64,000 bases of DNA from Acidovorax delafieldii (GCF_007993815.1 NZ_VJWE01000012.1:1-64000); one strand, 5' to 3'. Counted from the first letter of the stretch, positions 29,398 through 39,900 are shown. The notes: a model not told the origin generated them from the letters alone. Program-made: numbers and translations.

Positions 29398-30825
29398 ATG
29401 AGCAAACAATTTGATGTGATCGTCATCGGTGGCGGCCCCGGCGGCTACATCGCCGCCATCCGCGCCGCCCAGCTGGGCTTCAATGTCGCGTGCATCGACG
29501 AATGGAAGAACGAAAAGGGTGGCCCCGCACCGGGCGGCACTTGCACCAACGTGGGCTGCATTCCCTCCAAGGCCCTGCTGCAGTCGTCAGAGCATTTCGA
29601 GCATGCCAACAAACACTTTGCCGAGCATGGCATCACCGCCACTGGCGTCAAGATGGACGTGGCCAAGATGATTGCCCGCAAGGACACCGTCGTGAAGCAG
29701 AACAACGACGGCATCCTGTACCTGTTCAAGAAGAACAAGGTCAGCTTCTTCCATGGCCGTGGCTCGTTCGTGAAGGCTGCCGAAGGCGGTTACGAGATCA
29801 AGGTGGCAGGTGCCGCTGAAGAGACGCTGACTGGCAAGCAGATCATCATCGCCACCGGCTCCAACGCCCGTGCGCTGCCCGGCACGCCGTTTGACGAAGA
29901 GCTGGTGCTGTCCAACGATGGCGCGCTGCGCGTGGGCGCCGTGCCCAAGAAGCTCGGCCTCATCGGCTCGGGCGTGATCGGCTTGGAAATGGGCTCGGTC
30001 TGGCGCCGCCTGGGTGCTGAAGTCACCATCCTCGAAGGTCTGCCCACTTTCCTGGGCGCGGTGGATGAGCAGATCGCCAAGGAAGCCAAGAAGGCCTTCG
30101 ACAAGCAGGGCCTGAAGATCGAGCTGGGCGTGAAGGTCGGCGAGATCAAGACCGGCAAAAAGGGTGTGAGCATTGCCTACACCAACGCCAAGGGCGAAGC
30201 CCAGTCGCTGGACGTGGACAAGCTCATCGTCTCCATCGGCCGCGTGCCCAACACCATCGGCCTGAACACCGAAGCGGTGGGCCTGCAGCTCGACGAGCGC
30301 GGCGCCATCGTGGTGGATGCCGACTGCAAGACCAATCTGCCCGGCGTCTGGGCGGTGGGCGACGTGGTGCGCGGCCCCATGCTGGCCCACAAGGCCGAGG
30401 AAGAGGGCGTTGCCGTGGCTGAGCGCATTGCCGGCCAGCATGGCCATGTCAACTTCAACACCATCCCCTGGGTCATCTACACCAGCCCCGAGATCGCCTG
30501 GGTGGGCCGCACTGAGCAGCAGCTCAAGGCTGATGGGGTCAAGTACAAGGCGGGCAGCTTCCCGTTCCTGGCCAATGGCCGCGCACGTGCGCTGGGCGAC
30601 ACCACCGGCATGGTCAAGATGCTGGCGGATGCCGAGACCGACGAGATCCTGGGCGTGCACATCGTGGGCCCACAGGCCAGCGAGCTGATCTCCGAGGCCG
30701 TTGTGGCCATGGAATTCAAGGCCAGCAGCGAAGACATCGCACGCATTTGCCATGCGCACCCCAGCTTGAGCGAAGCCACCAAGGAAGCAGCGCTGGCGGT
30801 GGACAAGCGCACGCTGAACTTCTGA
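29398..30825 (+). CDS. lpdA: Dihydrolipoyl dehydrogenase (E3)
   Basis: A 475-residue FAD-dependent disulfide reductase. The FAD motif is [19 protein letters not shown], the redox disulfide [15 protein letters not shown], the NAD motif [13 protein letters not shown] and the catalytic His-Glu pair in [15 protein letters not shown]. It reoxidises the lipoyl group of E2. It completes the 2-oxoglutarate dehydrogenase operon. The 64-bp repeat begins one base after its stop codon. Confidence 0.97.
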   Translation: MSKQFDVIVIGGGPGGYIAAIRAAQLGFNVACIDEWKNEKGGPAPGGTCTNVGCIPSKALLQSSEHFEHANKHFAEHGITATGVKMDVAKMIARKDTVVKQNNDGILYLFKKNKVSFFHGRGSFVKAAEGGYEIKVAGAAEETLTGKQIIIATGSNARALPGTPFDEELVLSNDGALRVGAVPKKLGLIGSGVIGLEMGSVWRRLGAEVTILEGLPTFLGAVDEQIAKEAKKAFDKQGLKIELGVKVGEIKTGKKGVSIAYTNAKGEAQSLDVDKLIVSIGRVPNTIGLNTEAVGLQLDERGAIVVDADCKTNLPGVWAVGDVVRGPMLAHKAEEEGVAVAERIAGQHGHVNFNTIPWVIYTSPEIAWVGRTEQQLKADGVKYKAGSFPFLANGRARALGDTTGMVKMLADAETDEILGVHIVGPQASELISEAVVAMEFKASSEDIARICHAHPSLSEATKEAALAVDKRTLNF

Positions 30826-30889
30826 TATTGGGTCTCAATCGGTTGCAAGCGCATGATTAACATGCGCTTGTAGCTATTAATTTTGTAGT
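30826..30889 (-). repeat. 64-bp dispersed repeat, copy E, with strong hairpin
   Basis: On the minus strand it reads ACTACAAAATTAATAGCTAC at its left end, in register with the other copies. The core is the variant CATGCGC. CAAGCGCATG (30846-30855) and CATGCGCTTG (30861-30870) form a perfect 10-bp stem with a 5-nt loop. A 7-bp pair TCTGATA/TATCAGA (30821-30827, 30889-30895) flanks the copy. Confidence 0.65.
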
Positions 30890-30906
30890 ATCAGAGCAAC
30901 CGCAAA

Positions 30907-32004
30907 GTGACCGTCAAACAGGCTTACCTGGCCGAGCTGGCCGCCAAAGGCTATCAAAGCGACCCCGCCCAGCTGCGAGCAGTGGAAGCCCTGCAGCGCT
31001 GTGCTGACGAGTGGGCCCAGTACAAGGCTCGGCGCTCCAACGCGATCAAGAAGCTGATCAACCGCCCGGAGATTCCCCGCGGTGTCTACATGTATGGCGG
31101 GGTGGGGCGCGGCAAGAGCTTTTTGATGGAGTGCTTTTTTGACGCTGTGCCCCTGAAGCGTAAGGTGCGCTTGCACTTTCACGAATTCATGCGTGAAGTG
31201 CATCGCGAACTGGCAGCCCTTCAGGGCACGGTCAATCCGCTGGATGTGTTGGGCGAGCGCATTGCCAAACGCTACAAGCTCATCTGTTTTGATGAGTTCC
31301 ATGTGGCGGACATCACGGACGCGATGATCCTGCACCGATTGCTGGTGGCGTTGTTCGACAACGGCGTCGGCTTCGTGACCACTTCCAATTTCAAGCCTGA
31401 CGACCTTTACCCCGGTGGCTTGCATCGGGACCGCATCTTGCCCGCCATTGCACTGCTCAACGAGCGGCTGGAGGTGGTCAATGTGGACAATGGCACCGAT
31501 TACCGCCGGCGTACGCTGGAGCACGTAAAGCTGTATCACACGCCACTGGGCGCAGAGGCGGATGCCGAGATGAACCAGGCGTTCGACCAACTCGCTGAAG
31601 TGCACGATGAAGATCCCGTGCTGCATATCGAGGCGCGCGAAATTCGCGCCCGTCGCAAGGCTGGCGGGGTGGTGTGGTTTGACTTCAAAACACTGTGTGG
31701 TGGTCCTCGATCGCAAAACGACTACCTGGAAATTGCAACGCAGTTCCACACGGTGTTGCTGTCCGATGTTCCTTACATGCCTGTGAGCATGGCGTCGCCT
31801 GCGCGGCGCTTTACCTGGCTGGTGGATGTGCTGTACGACCGCCGGGTCAAACTCATCCTGTCGGCGGCTGTACCGCCCGAGCAGTTGTATACCGAAGGGC
31901 CTTTGGCTCACGAGTTTCCGCGCACAGTGTCCCGGCTCAACGAGATGCAGTCCAAGGAGTTTCTGGCGCTGGAGCGCCGCATGGTTGATACGGGGTTGAC
32001 ATGA
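30907..32004 (+). CDS. zapE: Cell division protein ZapE (AFG1-like ATPase)
   Basis: A 365-residue P-loop ATPase starting at GTG. Walker A is GGVGRGKSFLMECFF near residues 62-76. Walker B CFDEFHVADITDAMIL, TTSNFKPDDLYPGGL and the C-terminal YDRRVKLILSA fit the AFG1/ZapE family. ZapE binds the Z-ring and is needed under fast growth or low oxygen. It follows the odh operon after a repeat-derived hairpin. Its stop overlaps the next gene by 4 bp (ATGA). Confidence 0.93.
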   Translation: MTVKQAYLAELAAKGYQSDPAQLRAVEALQRCADEWAQYKARRSNAIKKLINRPEIPRGVYMYGGVGRGKSFLMECFFDAVPLKRKVRLHFHEFMREVHRELAALQGTVNPLDVLGERIAKRYKLICFDEFHVADITDAMILHRLLVALFDNGVGFVTTSNFKPDDLYPGGLHRDRILPAIALLNERLEVVNVDNGTDYRRRTLEHVKLYHTPLGAEADAEMNQAFDQLAEVHDEDPVLHIEAREIRARRKAGGVVWFDFKTLCGGPRSQNDYLEIATQFHTVLLSDVPYMPVSMASPARRFTWLVDVLYDRRVKLILSAAVPPEQLYTEGPLAHEFPRTVSRLNEMQSKEFLALERRMVDTGLT

Positions 32005-32696
32005 ACAAGACCGGTGGTCGCTTTTTGGCGGTAGTGCTGGCGCTGGCTTGCTCAATACTGCCTGTGCTGGTAGCCCCGGCCCGGGCCGCGACGGGGGTAG
32101 AAGTAGATGCCGCATCCGCGTCGACCGCTGCACATCGCAAAGTGGAGCGTGACCGAATCAAAATGGAGCGCGAGGCACTGACGGCCCGGCGGCAGCAGGA
32201 TGAGGCGGTGTGCTACCAACGCTTTGCTGTGGAGGATTGCTTGCGCGGCGTACGTGCCAAGGCACGGGAGTCCCACGACCGATTGCGTGCGCAGGAAATT
32301 GAACTCAACGATGCCGAGCGCAGGGAGAAAGCGGTGGAGCGCCTGCGGGCCATTGAAGACAAGCTAATGGCCGTACCGCCAGCGAGCAAACGCGCTGACG
32401 CGCAGGTTCGCAAGCCATCCGCCGATCCGGATGTTGCCAAGGCACAGAGGGACCAGGACGCACACCAACGCGCGCAGCAACAAAATAGCCGTGCCCAGGT
32501 TCAGGCCAGTGAACAGGCGGCCCGCGCTGCGGGGACTGCTGAGCGCGCTGCCCAATCGCGTGCCAAACATACCCAGGCGCTCCAAGCGGCGGAGGAGCGC
32601 CGCGCGCGGGTCGAAAAATCTCAAGCTGATGCCCTGGCTCAGGGCCGCAAGCCTGCAGCGCCCTTGCCAGCGCCTGCTACTTCTGCGCCTCGCTGA
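32001..32696 (+). CDS. Exported coiled-coil protein, function unknown
   Basis: A 231-residue protein not recognised as a named family. A signal peptide (FLAVVLALACSILPVLVAPARA) precedes a charged helical region that is strongly heptad-like from about residue 45 to 120. Two cysteines in CYQRFAVEDCL are the only ones in the mature protein and could form a disulfide. The C-terminal half is Gln/Ala/Arg-rich low complexity ending in a Pro/Ala tail. It is coupled to zapE by a 4-bp overlap, hinting at a role near the division envelope; that is inference. Confidence 0.75.
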   Translation: MNKTGGRFLAVVLALACSILPVLVAPARAATGVEVDAASASTAAHRKVERDRIKMEREALTARRQQDEAVCYQRFAVEDCLRGVRAKARESHDRLRAQEIELNDAERREKAVERLRAIEDKLMAVPPASKRADAQVRKPSADPDVAKAQRDQDAHQRAQQQNSRAQVQASEQAARAAGTAERAAQSRAKHTQALQAAEERRARVEKSQADALAQGRKPAAPLPAPATSAPR

Positions 32697-32790
32697 GTTT
32701 GGAAGGGCCGCTGAGCCACGCAATCAGTGGCCGAGTGGCTGACGATAGGGTAGCGGCGACTACCTGCTGGTTGCTCGATGGGTTTGCGTT

Positions 32791-32814
32791 CACCCGTCGA
32801 TACACCGACGGGTG
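32791..32814. repeat. 9-bp inverted repeat between convergent genes
   Basis: CACCCGTCG (32791-32799) and CGACGGGTG (32806-32814) form a perfect stem with a 6-nt loop between the coiled-coil gene and the phosphatase gene. It has no T-run, so it is a structure rather than a clear terminator. Confidence 0.5.
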
Positions 32815-32829
32815 GTGCAGACAAGGCCC

Positions 32830-33636
32830 TCAGGGCCGACCCGTGTCCAGCGGCGTCAGGCGCGCAATCTTTTTCTCTTCGGCCAGGGCTTCGATCTTGA
32901 CGACCACCAGCGACAGGTTGTCGCCGCCTCCGCGTGCCCGGGAGCGGGCTTTTTCAATCAGGAACTCCGTCGCTTCGCGGGGCGACAGCGAATCGACCAC
33001 TGATGCCAGTTCGGTGGGAGAAAAGTAGTGCCAAACCCCGTCGCTGCAGGCCAGCAAGACATCGCCCGGCTGAAGTTGGGGAATGACGTGGGTAGTGATG
33101 GGCGGGTCACTCTCTGTGCCCAGGCAACCCACCAGAATGTTGGAATGAGGATGGTTGTTGGCCTCGGCTTCCGTCAGCTCACCCCGGTCCACCAGGGCTT
33201 GCACATAAGAGTGGTCGCTGGTGCGGAATGCCAGCCGTGACCCTTGAAAGTGGTAGATGCGCGAGTCGCCCGCATGCACCCAATGGCAGTCGCCCCGGGG
33301 ATTGATGAGAAACGCAGCGATGGTGCTGTGAGGTTCCTGCTCTGCCGATATGGCAGTCAACCGGATAACGATGTGGGCCTCTTCAACCATGTTCTTGAGC
33401 ATTGCCACCGGGTCATCGGTGTCGGGCGAGTACCGCTCGAACAGTTGTCGTGCTGTCATCATGACCTGGTCTGATGCCTTGCGCCCCCCGCTGCGGCCGC
33501 CCATCCCGTCGGCAACCACACCCAGAACGCAGCCGTTGTGCCGCTCGTGGGAGATCAGGGCCACCTGGTCTTGCTGGTATTCGCGGTCACCCTTGTGGAT
33601 GCCGGTGGAGGCGATGAGGCGAAACGCTTTGGTCAT
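32830..33636 (-). CDS. PP2C-type serine/threonine protein phosphatase
   Basis: A 268-residue PPM phosphatase. The metal-binding motifs are in order: NREYQQD-like (GDREYQQDQ) near residue 17, VADGMGGRSGG near 42, CSDGVW near 200 and DNLSLVVVK near 248. It dephosphorylates Ser/Thr on target proteins using Mn/Mg. No kinase or FHA gene is adjacent, so its partner is unknown. It is divergent from the YdcH-like gene. Confidence 0.93.
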   Translation of the reverse strand: MTKAFRLIASTGIHKGDREYQQDQVALISHERHNGCVLGVVADGMGGRSGGRKASDQVMMTARQLFERYSPDTDDPVAMLKNMVEEAHIVIRLTAISAEQEPHSTIAAFLINPRGDCHWVHAGDSRIYHFQGSRLAFRTSDHSYVQALVDRGELTEAEANNHPHSNILVGCLGTESDPPITTHVIPQLQPGDVLLACSDGVWHYFSPTELASVVDSLSPREATEFLIEKARSRARGGGDNLSLVVVKIEALAEEKKIARLTPLDTGRP

Positions 33637-33743
33637 GCTGCAGATTGTGGGGGCGCCTACGCGAACGCCTGTCGTGGAAAGCGGGCCAAGCGCGTATTAT
33701 CCGCCCGCCTGTGGCATTTTTGCCATGCCCATGGCCTCCTGCC

Positions 33744-33947
33744 TTGAAACCCAGTCTGCACTCTCCCCACCGTCAGTTGATCGAGCTGCGCATGGAACAT
33801 GCCGATCTCGACGCACTCATCGACCGGTGTACGCCCGAAGCGGCACCCGACGAACTCACCCTGCGCCGTCTCAAAAAGCGCCGACTCGTGTTGCGTGACG
33901 CGATGGAACGGCTGGAGCGGCAACTTCAACCGCAAGAGCCCGCCTGA
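33744..33947 (+). CDS. YdcH/DUF465 family small protein
   Basis: A 67-residue, highly charged helical protein with the DUF465 pattern: LIELRMEHADLDALIDR and LTLRRLKKRRLVLRD. The TTG start at 33744 is chosen because it gives the usual ~10 residues before the conserved core; an ATG at 33792 would cut into it. Function unknown. Its stop overlaps the helicase start (TGATG), so the two are probably translated together. Confidence 0.78.
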   Translation: MKPSLHSPHRQLIELRMEHADLDALIDRCTPEAAPDELTLRRLKKRRLVLRDAMERLERQLQPQEPA

Positions 33948-36019
33948 TGTCACTGGAGGCCATGGTGCCCGAGGTGTTTGCCTCCGATGGTGTGCTGGCG
34001 AGGGCGGATGGGCATTTTCAACCGCGTGACGGTCAGACCCAGATGGCCATTGCGGTGGCCCAGACCATTACAGAGGGAGGGGCGCTGGTGGTGGAGGCAG
34101 GCACCGGAGTGGGCAAGACCTTTGCCTACCTGGTGCCGGCCTTGCTGAGTGGCGAGCGGGTGCTGTTGTCTACGGCCACCAAGGCCTTGCAAGACCAGTT
34201 GTTCGCCCGCGATCTGCCCCGCTTGGCGCACATCCTGGGGCTGCCCGTTCGCATGGCCCTGCTCAAGGGGCGCGCCAGTTACTTGTGCCTGCACCGAATG
34301 GAGCAGGCGCGGCAGGATGCTCAGGCCTTGGACCGAGGCGTCGCCCGTGTGCTGGCCAAGGTGGAGGATTGGTCGCGCCAGACCGTATCCGGCGATCTGG
34401 CCGAGCTGACAGGGTTGGACGAGCGATCGCCCGTGATCCCCTTGGTCACCTCGACGCGTGAGAACTGCCTGGGGTCTTCCTGCCCGCGCTTTCGGGAATG
34501 CCATGTTCATCGGGCGCGGCGCGAGGCGTTGGCGGCTGACATCGTGGTCATCAATCACCATCTGTTCTTTGCGGATGTGGCGGTACGCGAGTCAGGCATG
34601 GCCGAGTTGCTGCCGACGGTGCGTGTGGTCGTTTTTGATGAGGCCCACCAGATCAATGAGACTGGCGTGCAGTTCTTGGGTACGCAGATTTCCACGGGGC
34701 AATGGATAGACTTTGCCCGTGACCTTTTGATAGCCGGGCTGCAGCATGCGCGCGGTCTGGCTGACTGGACAGGCCTGGCGCAGCTTCTGGAGTTGTCTGC
34801 GCGGGACCTCCGTCTGGTCGTGGGCACCGCTGCTTTCCAGGGGCTGAATGGCATTTCGGGAGGGGGCAGATTGCGCTGGACGGAGGAGGCACCCGAAGGT
34901 GTCTCGGGCGCCGTATGGCAGTCCGCGCTGCGCGCATTGGCCTCGGCCTGTGCTCAGGCGCTGGAGGCCCTGGACACCGTGAGCGAAATGTCTCCCGATC
35001 TGGAGCGCTTGTACGAACGGGGCAGTGCACTATTGGCCCGGCTGGCCAGGTTTTCAGGCCCGTGCCAGGCCGATGCGGTGCGTTGGCTCGATGTCGGCAA
35101 CCAGTTGCGCCTGATCGAGTCCCCGCTGGACATTGCAGACGCCATGCGCACCCGGATTCTGGCGTCGCCCGCTGAAACCTCGGACGGCGAAGCTTGGCCC
35201 GAGGAGCCTGGCTCAAACGCCGGCAGGGCGTGGATTTTCACCTCTGCGACCCTCGGTGCGGACGACGCGTTGACCTGGTTCACCGAACGAGCTGGGCTCA
35301 CGGATGCTCGCATCCTTCGGGTGGCCAGCCCCTTCGACTATGCGCGGCAGGCGGCTTTGTATGTGCCGCGCCAGTTGCCGTCGCCTGCAGATCCGTCCCA
35401 CAGCCGTAGTGTGGCGGACTGGGTTGCACTGGCCGCCGAGCCGCTGGGCGGGCGCACGCTGGTGCTGACCACTACGCTCAAGGCCTTGCGCACCATTGGC
35501 GACGCACTCAAAGCACGTTGGCAGGCTTCAGGCACGTTGGAGGTGCTGGTGCAGGGCGAGTGGCCCAAGCGGCGCCTGATGGAGCGTTTTCGCGAGGGGG
35601 CATCGCACGGGCGGCCGGGTTGTGTGCTGGTGGCTTCGGCGTCCTTCTGGGAGGGGTTTGATGTGCCAGGCGATGCTCTGCAACTGGTGGTTATCGACAA
35701 GCTGCCTTTTCCGCCCCCGGGAGATCCATTGGTGGAGGCTCGCACCCAACACATCGAAATGGCCGGTGGCAAAGCGTTCACTGCCTACGCTCTGCCAGAG
35801 GCGGCGGTGGCACTCAAGCAGGGTGCCGGGCGTTTGATCCGGCATGAAGCGGATCGGGGTATTTTGGTGGTGGGCGACACGCGCCTCATCACGATGGGCT
35901 ATGGCAAGCGCTTGCTGGCAGCTTTGCCCCCCATGCGCAGGCTGGAATCGCTCGAAGAGTTTCAGTCTGCGCTGATGGCGCTTACCAAACCTTCCACCAC
36001 GGATCCGACTTGCCTTTGA
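33947..36019 (+). CDS. DinG/YoaA-type iron-sulfur ATP-dependent DNA helicase
   Basis: A 690-residue superfamily 2 helicase. Walker A is EAGTGVGKTFAYLVPAL near residues 47-63. Iron-sulfur cysteines lie in CLGSSCPRFREC plus an earlier CLH. The DEAH box is in VVFDEAHQ, and C-terminal motifs include SASFWEGFDVPG and QGAGRLIRHEADRGI. It unwinds 5'-3' and acts on R-loops, D-loops or stalled forks. The 3' end overlaps the convergent bamD gene by 38 bp. Confidence 0.93.
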   Translation: MSLEAMVPEVFASDGVLARADGHFQPRDGQTQMAIAVAQTITEGGALVVEAGTGVGKTFAYLVPALLSGERVLLSTATKALQDQLFARDLPRLAHILGLPVRMALLKGRASYLCLHRMEQARQDAQALDRGVARVLAKVEDWSRQTVSGDLAELTGLDERSPVIPLVTSTRENCLGSSCPRFRECHVHRARREALAADIVVINHHLFFADVAVRESGMAELLPTVRVVVFDEAHQINETGVQFLGTQISTGQWIDFARDLLIAGLQHARGLADWTGLAQLLELSARDLRLVVGTAAFQGLNGISGGGRLRWTEEAPEGVSGAVWQSALRALASACAQALEALDTVSEMSPDLERLYERGSALLARLARFSGPCQADAVRWLDVGNQLRLIESPLDIADAMRTRILASPAETSDGEAWPEEPGSNAGRAWIFTSATLGADDALTWFTERAGLTDARILRVASPFDYARQAALYVPRQLPSPADPSHSRSVADWVALAAEPLGGRTLVLTTTLKALRTIGDALKARWQASGTLEVLVQGEWPKRRLMERFREGASHGRPGCVLVASASFWEGFDVPGDALQLVVIDKLPFPPPGDPLVEARTQHIEMAGGKAFTAYALPEAAVALKQGAGRLIRHEADRGILVVGDTRLITMGYGKRLLAALPPMRRLESLEEFQSALMALTKPSTTDPTCL

Positions 36020-36779
36020 CGCCGCCATTCAGATAGGCGCTTTGAGGGTAGGACTTGTCCATCACGCGGCGTGCATCGTCTCGCAGCTGGGTCATTCCGA
36101 GCGCGTCGTACGACTGGATCAGGATGTACAACGCCTCTTCCAGCGCGGGCACGCCCTGGTAGTCTGCCAATGCGACCTGCGCGCGACTGATGGCAGCCAC
36201 ATAGGCGCCACGCTGGAAGTAGTACCGCGCCACATGCACTTCATATTGGGCCAGCGAGTTGACGATGTAGGTCATGCGCTGGCGCGAGTCCTGCGCATAA
36301 CGGGACTCAGGAAAGCGTGTGACCAGTTCGCTGAATGCTTCAAAGGAGTCTTTGGCCGCCTTTTGGTCACGCTCTGATAGATCCTGGCGCGAGATAAATG
36401 AGAACAGACCCAAGTTGTCGTTGAAGTTGACCAGGCCCTTCAGGTACAGCGCATAGTCCAATGCAGGGCTGGCAGGGTGCAGCTTCATGAAGCGGTCCAG
36501 CGTTGCGACGGCTTGCGCCTTTTCGCCCGCCTTGTAGTGGGCATAGGCTTTGTCAATCTGGGCCTGCTGTGCCAGTGGCGTGCCTGCCGCACGGCCTTCC
36601 AGCTTTTCCAGCAGAGGAACGGCCTTGTCATACGCCCCGCTGTTCATTTCGTCCTGGGCTTCCGAGTGGATGCGATTGGGACTCCAGCCTGCCGTTTTAT
36701 CAACTGTGGTGCTGGAGCAGCCAACCAGCAAACCAGCCAGCAGCAGGGCGGAAACAAGGGGCAGTGGGGCACGCAGCAT
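35982..36779 (-). CDS. bamD: Outer membrane assembly lipoprotein BamD
   Basis: A 265-residue lipoprotein. The signal peptide LVSALLLAGLLVGCSS carries an LVGC lipobox. TPR-type helices follow, including MNSGAYDKAVPLLEKLEGRA and FPESRYAQDSRQRMTYIVNSL, typical of ComL/BamD. BamD is the essential lipoprotein of the BAM complex that folds outer-membrane beta barrels. Its last 38 bp overlap the DinG-type gene on the other strand. It is divergent from dnaE across 209 bp. Confidence 0.95.
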   Translation of the reverse strand: MLRAPLPLVSALLLAGLLVGCSSTTVDKTAGWSPNRIHSEAQDEMNSGAYDKAVPLLEKLEGRAAGTPLAQQAQIDKAYAHYKAGEKAQAVATLDRFMKLHPASPALDYALYLKGLVNFNDNLGLFSFISRQDLSERDQKAAKDSFEAFSELVTRFPESRYAQDSRQRMTYIVNSLAQYEVHVARYYFQRGAYVAAISRAQVALADYQGVPALEEALYILIQSYDALGMTQLRDDARRVMDKSYPQSAYLNGGVKGKSDPWWKVW

Positions 36780-36988
36780 CGCAAGCAGCTTTCAGCAAAG
36801 AAGGAAAAAGGTGCACAAAGAAAGGCCCGAGGGTTCAGTCATAGGGGAGTGCGCTCTGCGTACTCGTCACGGAAGCCTTCGGCGCCATTTCGGGCACGAA
36901 AAAGCATTGTACTGGTGGCGCCAGCAGCGCCAAGGCGCTGCCGACGCAAGTCCTGTTGGAGAGTCGCAGGGGTTTCTACAATGCCTGC

Positions 36989-39900
36989 ATGTTTGTTCAT
37001 TTGCGCCTGCACACCGAGTTCTCCGTCGTTGACGGTACCAATCGCATCGACGAGGTGGCCAAAGCGGCCGCCAAGGACGGCCAGCCCGCTCTGGCCATCA
37101 CCGATCTCAATAACCTTTTCGGGGCGATCAAGTTCTACAAGGAAGCGCGAGGTAAAGGTGTCAAGCCCATCTTGGGTGCAGAAATCTTTCTTGAAGGCGA
37201 GGCGGGAGGTGTCCCATCGCGCCTTATCCTCCTGGTGCAGAGTCGCCAGGGGTATCTGAATCTGTCGGAGCTGCTGGCCCGGGCCTGGACGCGCAATATC
37301 GTCAAGAATCTGGCGCTGAGCACTTGGACGTGGCTGGAAGAGCTGTCAGAGGGATTGATTGCCCTGTCTGGCGCGCAGGCGGGCCCGGTAGGGCAAGCGC
37401 TGATGAAGGGGGATGAGTCAGGTGCCGCCGACGTTGCGTTGCGCTTGGCGGGCATTTTCCCGCACCGGTTTTACATCGAGCTGCAACGGGCCGGCCGAAA
37501 CGACGATGAAGCCCATGTGGTGGCAGCCGCTCAGCTTGCTGCCCGGTTGAACCTGCCGGTGGTGGCGACCCACCCCGTTCAGTTTGCCGAGCCCGATGAT
37601 TACGAGGCCCACGAGGCGCGCATCTGTATCGCCGAGGGGGAAATCCTGGCAAACCCGCGTCGTGTCCGCAAGTTCACCCGCGACCAGTATTTCAAGTCCT
37701 CGGCGGAGATGGAGGCCTTGTTTGCCGACCTGCCATCGGCCATCGCCAATACGGTCGAGATTGCACAACGCTGCAACCTGACCCTGGTGCTGGGCAAGCC
37801 GCAGCTCCCGGATTTTCCGACGCCCAACGGCATGCCCATCGACGAGTATTTCCGCTACGCGTCGTTCGAAGGGCTGGAGGAGCGCCTGAAACATCTTTTT
37901 CCTAACGAAGCTGAGAGGGACAAGGAGCGCCCGCGCTATGTCGAGCGTCTGGAATTCGAGCTGGGCACCATCCTCAAAATGGGGTTCCCGGGCTACTTCC
38001 TGATCGTGGGTGATTTCATCCAGTGGGCGAAGCAGAACGGCTGCCCAGTGGGGCCCGGCCGTGGCTCCGGCGCCGGTTCGCTGGTCGCTTATGCGCTAAA
38101 GATCACTGACCTGGACCCGCTGCAATACAACCTGCTGTTCGAGCGGTTCCTGAACCCGGAGCGCGTGTCGATGCCCGACTTCGACATCGACTTTTGCCAA
38201 TCTAACCGCGACCGGGTGATTGACTACGTCAAGGACAAGTACGGCAAGAACGCCGTGAGCCAGATCGCTACCTTCGGCACGATGGCGGCCAAGGCGGCCA
38301 TCCGCGACGTGGGCCGGGTCATGGACATGAGCTACACATTTTGTGATGGCATCTCCAAGCTGGTGCCAGGCAAGCCTGGCATGTCCTACACCCTGGCCTA
38401 TCCGCCTGAGGTGAAAAAGGACGGCGACAAGAACAACTATGCGCTGGAACTGGAGCCCATGCTCTACGAGCGCGTGCGCAAGGAAGAAGACGTCAAGACC
38501 GTCATCGAGATGGCACAAAAGCTTGAGGGTATGACGCGAAACATCGGCATGCATGCCGGTGGCGTTCTGATCGCGCCCGGCAAACTCACCGATTTTTGTC
38601 CGCTGTACCAGCAGCCGGGTAGCGAGTCCGCCGTGAGCCAGTATGACAAGGACGACGTGGAAGCCATCGGCTTGGTGAAGTTCGACTTCTTGGGGCTTGC
38701 CACGCTCACCATTCTGGAAATTGCGCGCGAGTTCATCATGAAGCGGCACAAGGGCCAGGAGAATTTTGCGTTCGAGAATATTCCCCTCGACGACGGACCC
38801 ACTTATCGGCTGTTCTCTGAGGGTAAGACCGAAGCAGTGTTCCAGTTTGAAAGCCGCGGCATGCAGGGCATGTTGAAAGAGGCGCGGCCCAGTCGGCTGG
38901 AAGACCTCATTGCCCTGAATGCGTTGTACCGGCCGGGGCCTATGGACCTGATTCCCAGCTTTGTGAACCGCAAGCATGGCAAGGAAGAGGTCATCTACCC
39001 CCACCCGCTGGTAGAGCCGGTGCTGGCCGAAACCTACGGCATCATGGTGTACCAGGAGCAGGTGATGCAGACCGCCCAGGTGCTGGGCGGATATAGCTTG
39101 GGCGGCGCCGACATGCTTCGGCGTGCCATGGGGAAAAAGAAGGCCGAGGAAATGGCCGAACACCGCGCCATTTTCCGCAAGGGTGCAGCGGAGAAAGGCA
39201 TCAGCCAGGAGAAGGCCGACGAGGTGTTCGACCTGATGGAGAAGTTCGCGGGCTATGGCTTCAACAAGTCACACGCGGCTGCTTACTCCCTGCTGGCGTA
39301 CCACACTGGCTGGCTCAAGGTGCACTACACGGCCGAGTTTTTCTGCGCCAACATGACCGTAGAAATGGACGACACCGACAAGCTCAAGGTGCTGTTCGAG
39401 GATGCACACAAGATGGGGCTGTCGTTCGAGCCGCCGGACGTGAATCGGGGCTTTTATCGGTTTGAACCAGTCACCGACAAGATCATCCGTTACGGTCTGG
39501 GGGCGGTGAAAGGCACTGGACAGCAGGCGATCGAAGCTATCGTCGGGGCCCGTGAAGGGCGCGGTGAAGGCCCCCAGGGTTCGACCAAAGGGCCCTTCAA
39601 AAGTCTGTTTGACTTCTGCGTGCGAGTGGACAAGGCCCGCATGAACAAGCGCACGGTCGAGGCCCTGATCAAGGCGGGTGCCTTTGATTCGATCCATCTC
39701 AATCGGGCGGCCCTGGTGGCCTCTATTGATCGGGCCTTTGACTTTGCTGCCGCAACGCTGGCCAACGTCAATCAGGGCGGCTTGTTTGACATGATGGGTG
39801 ATGATGCCCATGGCTCCGGCACCCAAGAGCCCGATCTGGTGGACGCAACGCCCTGGGGTATCAAGGAGCGGCTTACGCTGGAGAAAACCGCCGTCGGGTT

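Noticed and set aside
26638-29409. Very long open frame antisense to sucA/sucB, as also antisense to tex and to the GGDEF-EAL gene
   Set aside because: These are His/Gly/Leu-rich shadows caused by GC-rich codon bias and show no protein family features.
34725-34745. TTTTGATAGCC in the DinG-type gene, similar to the repeat start
   Set aside because: There is no downstream core and no alignment in register; codons fit normal helicase sequence.
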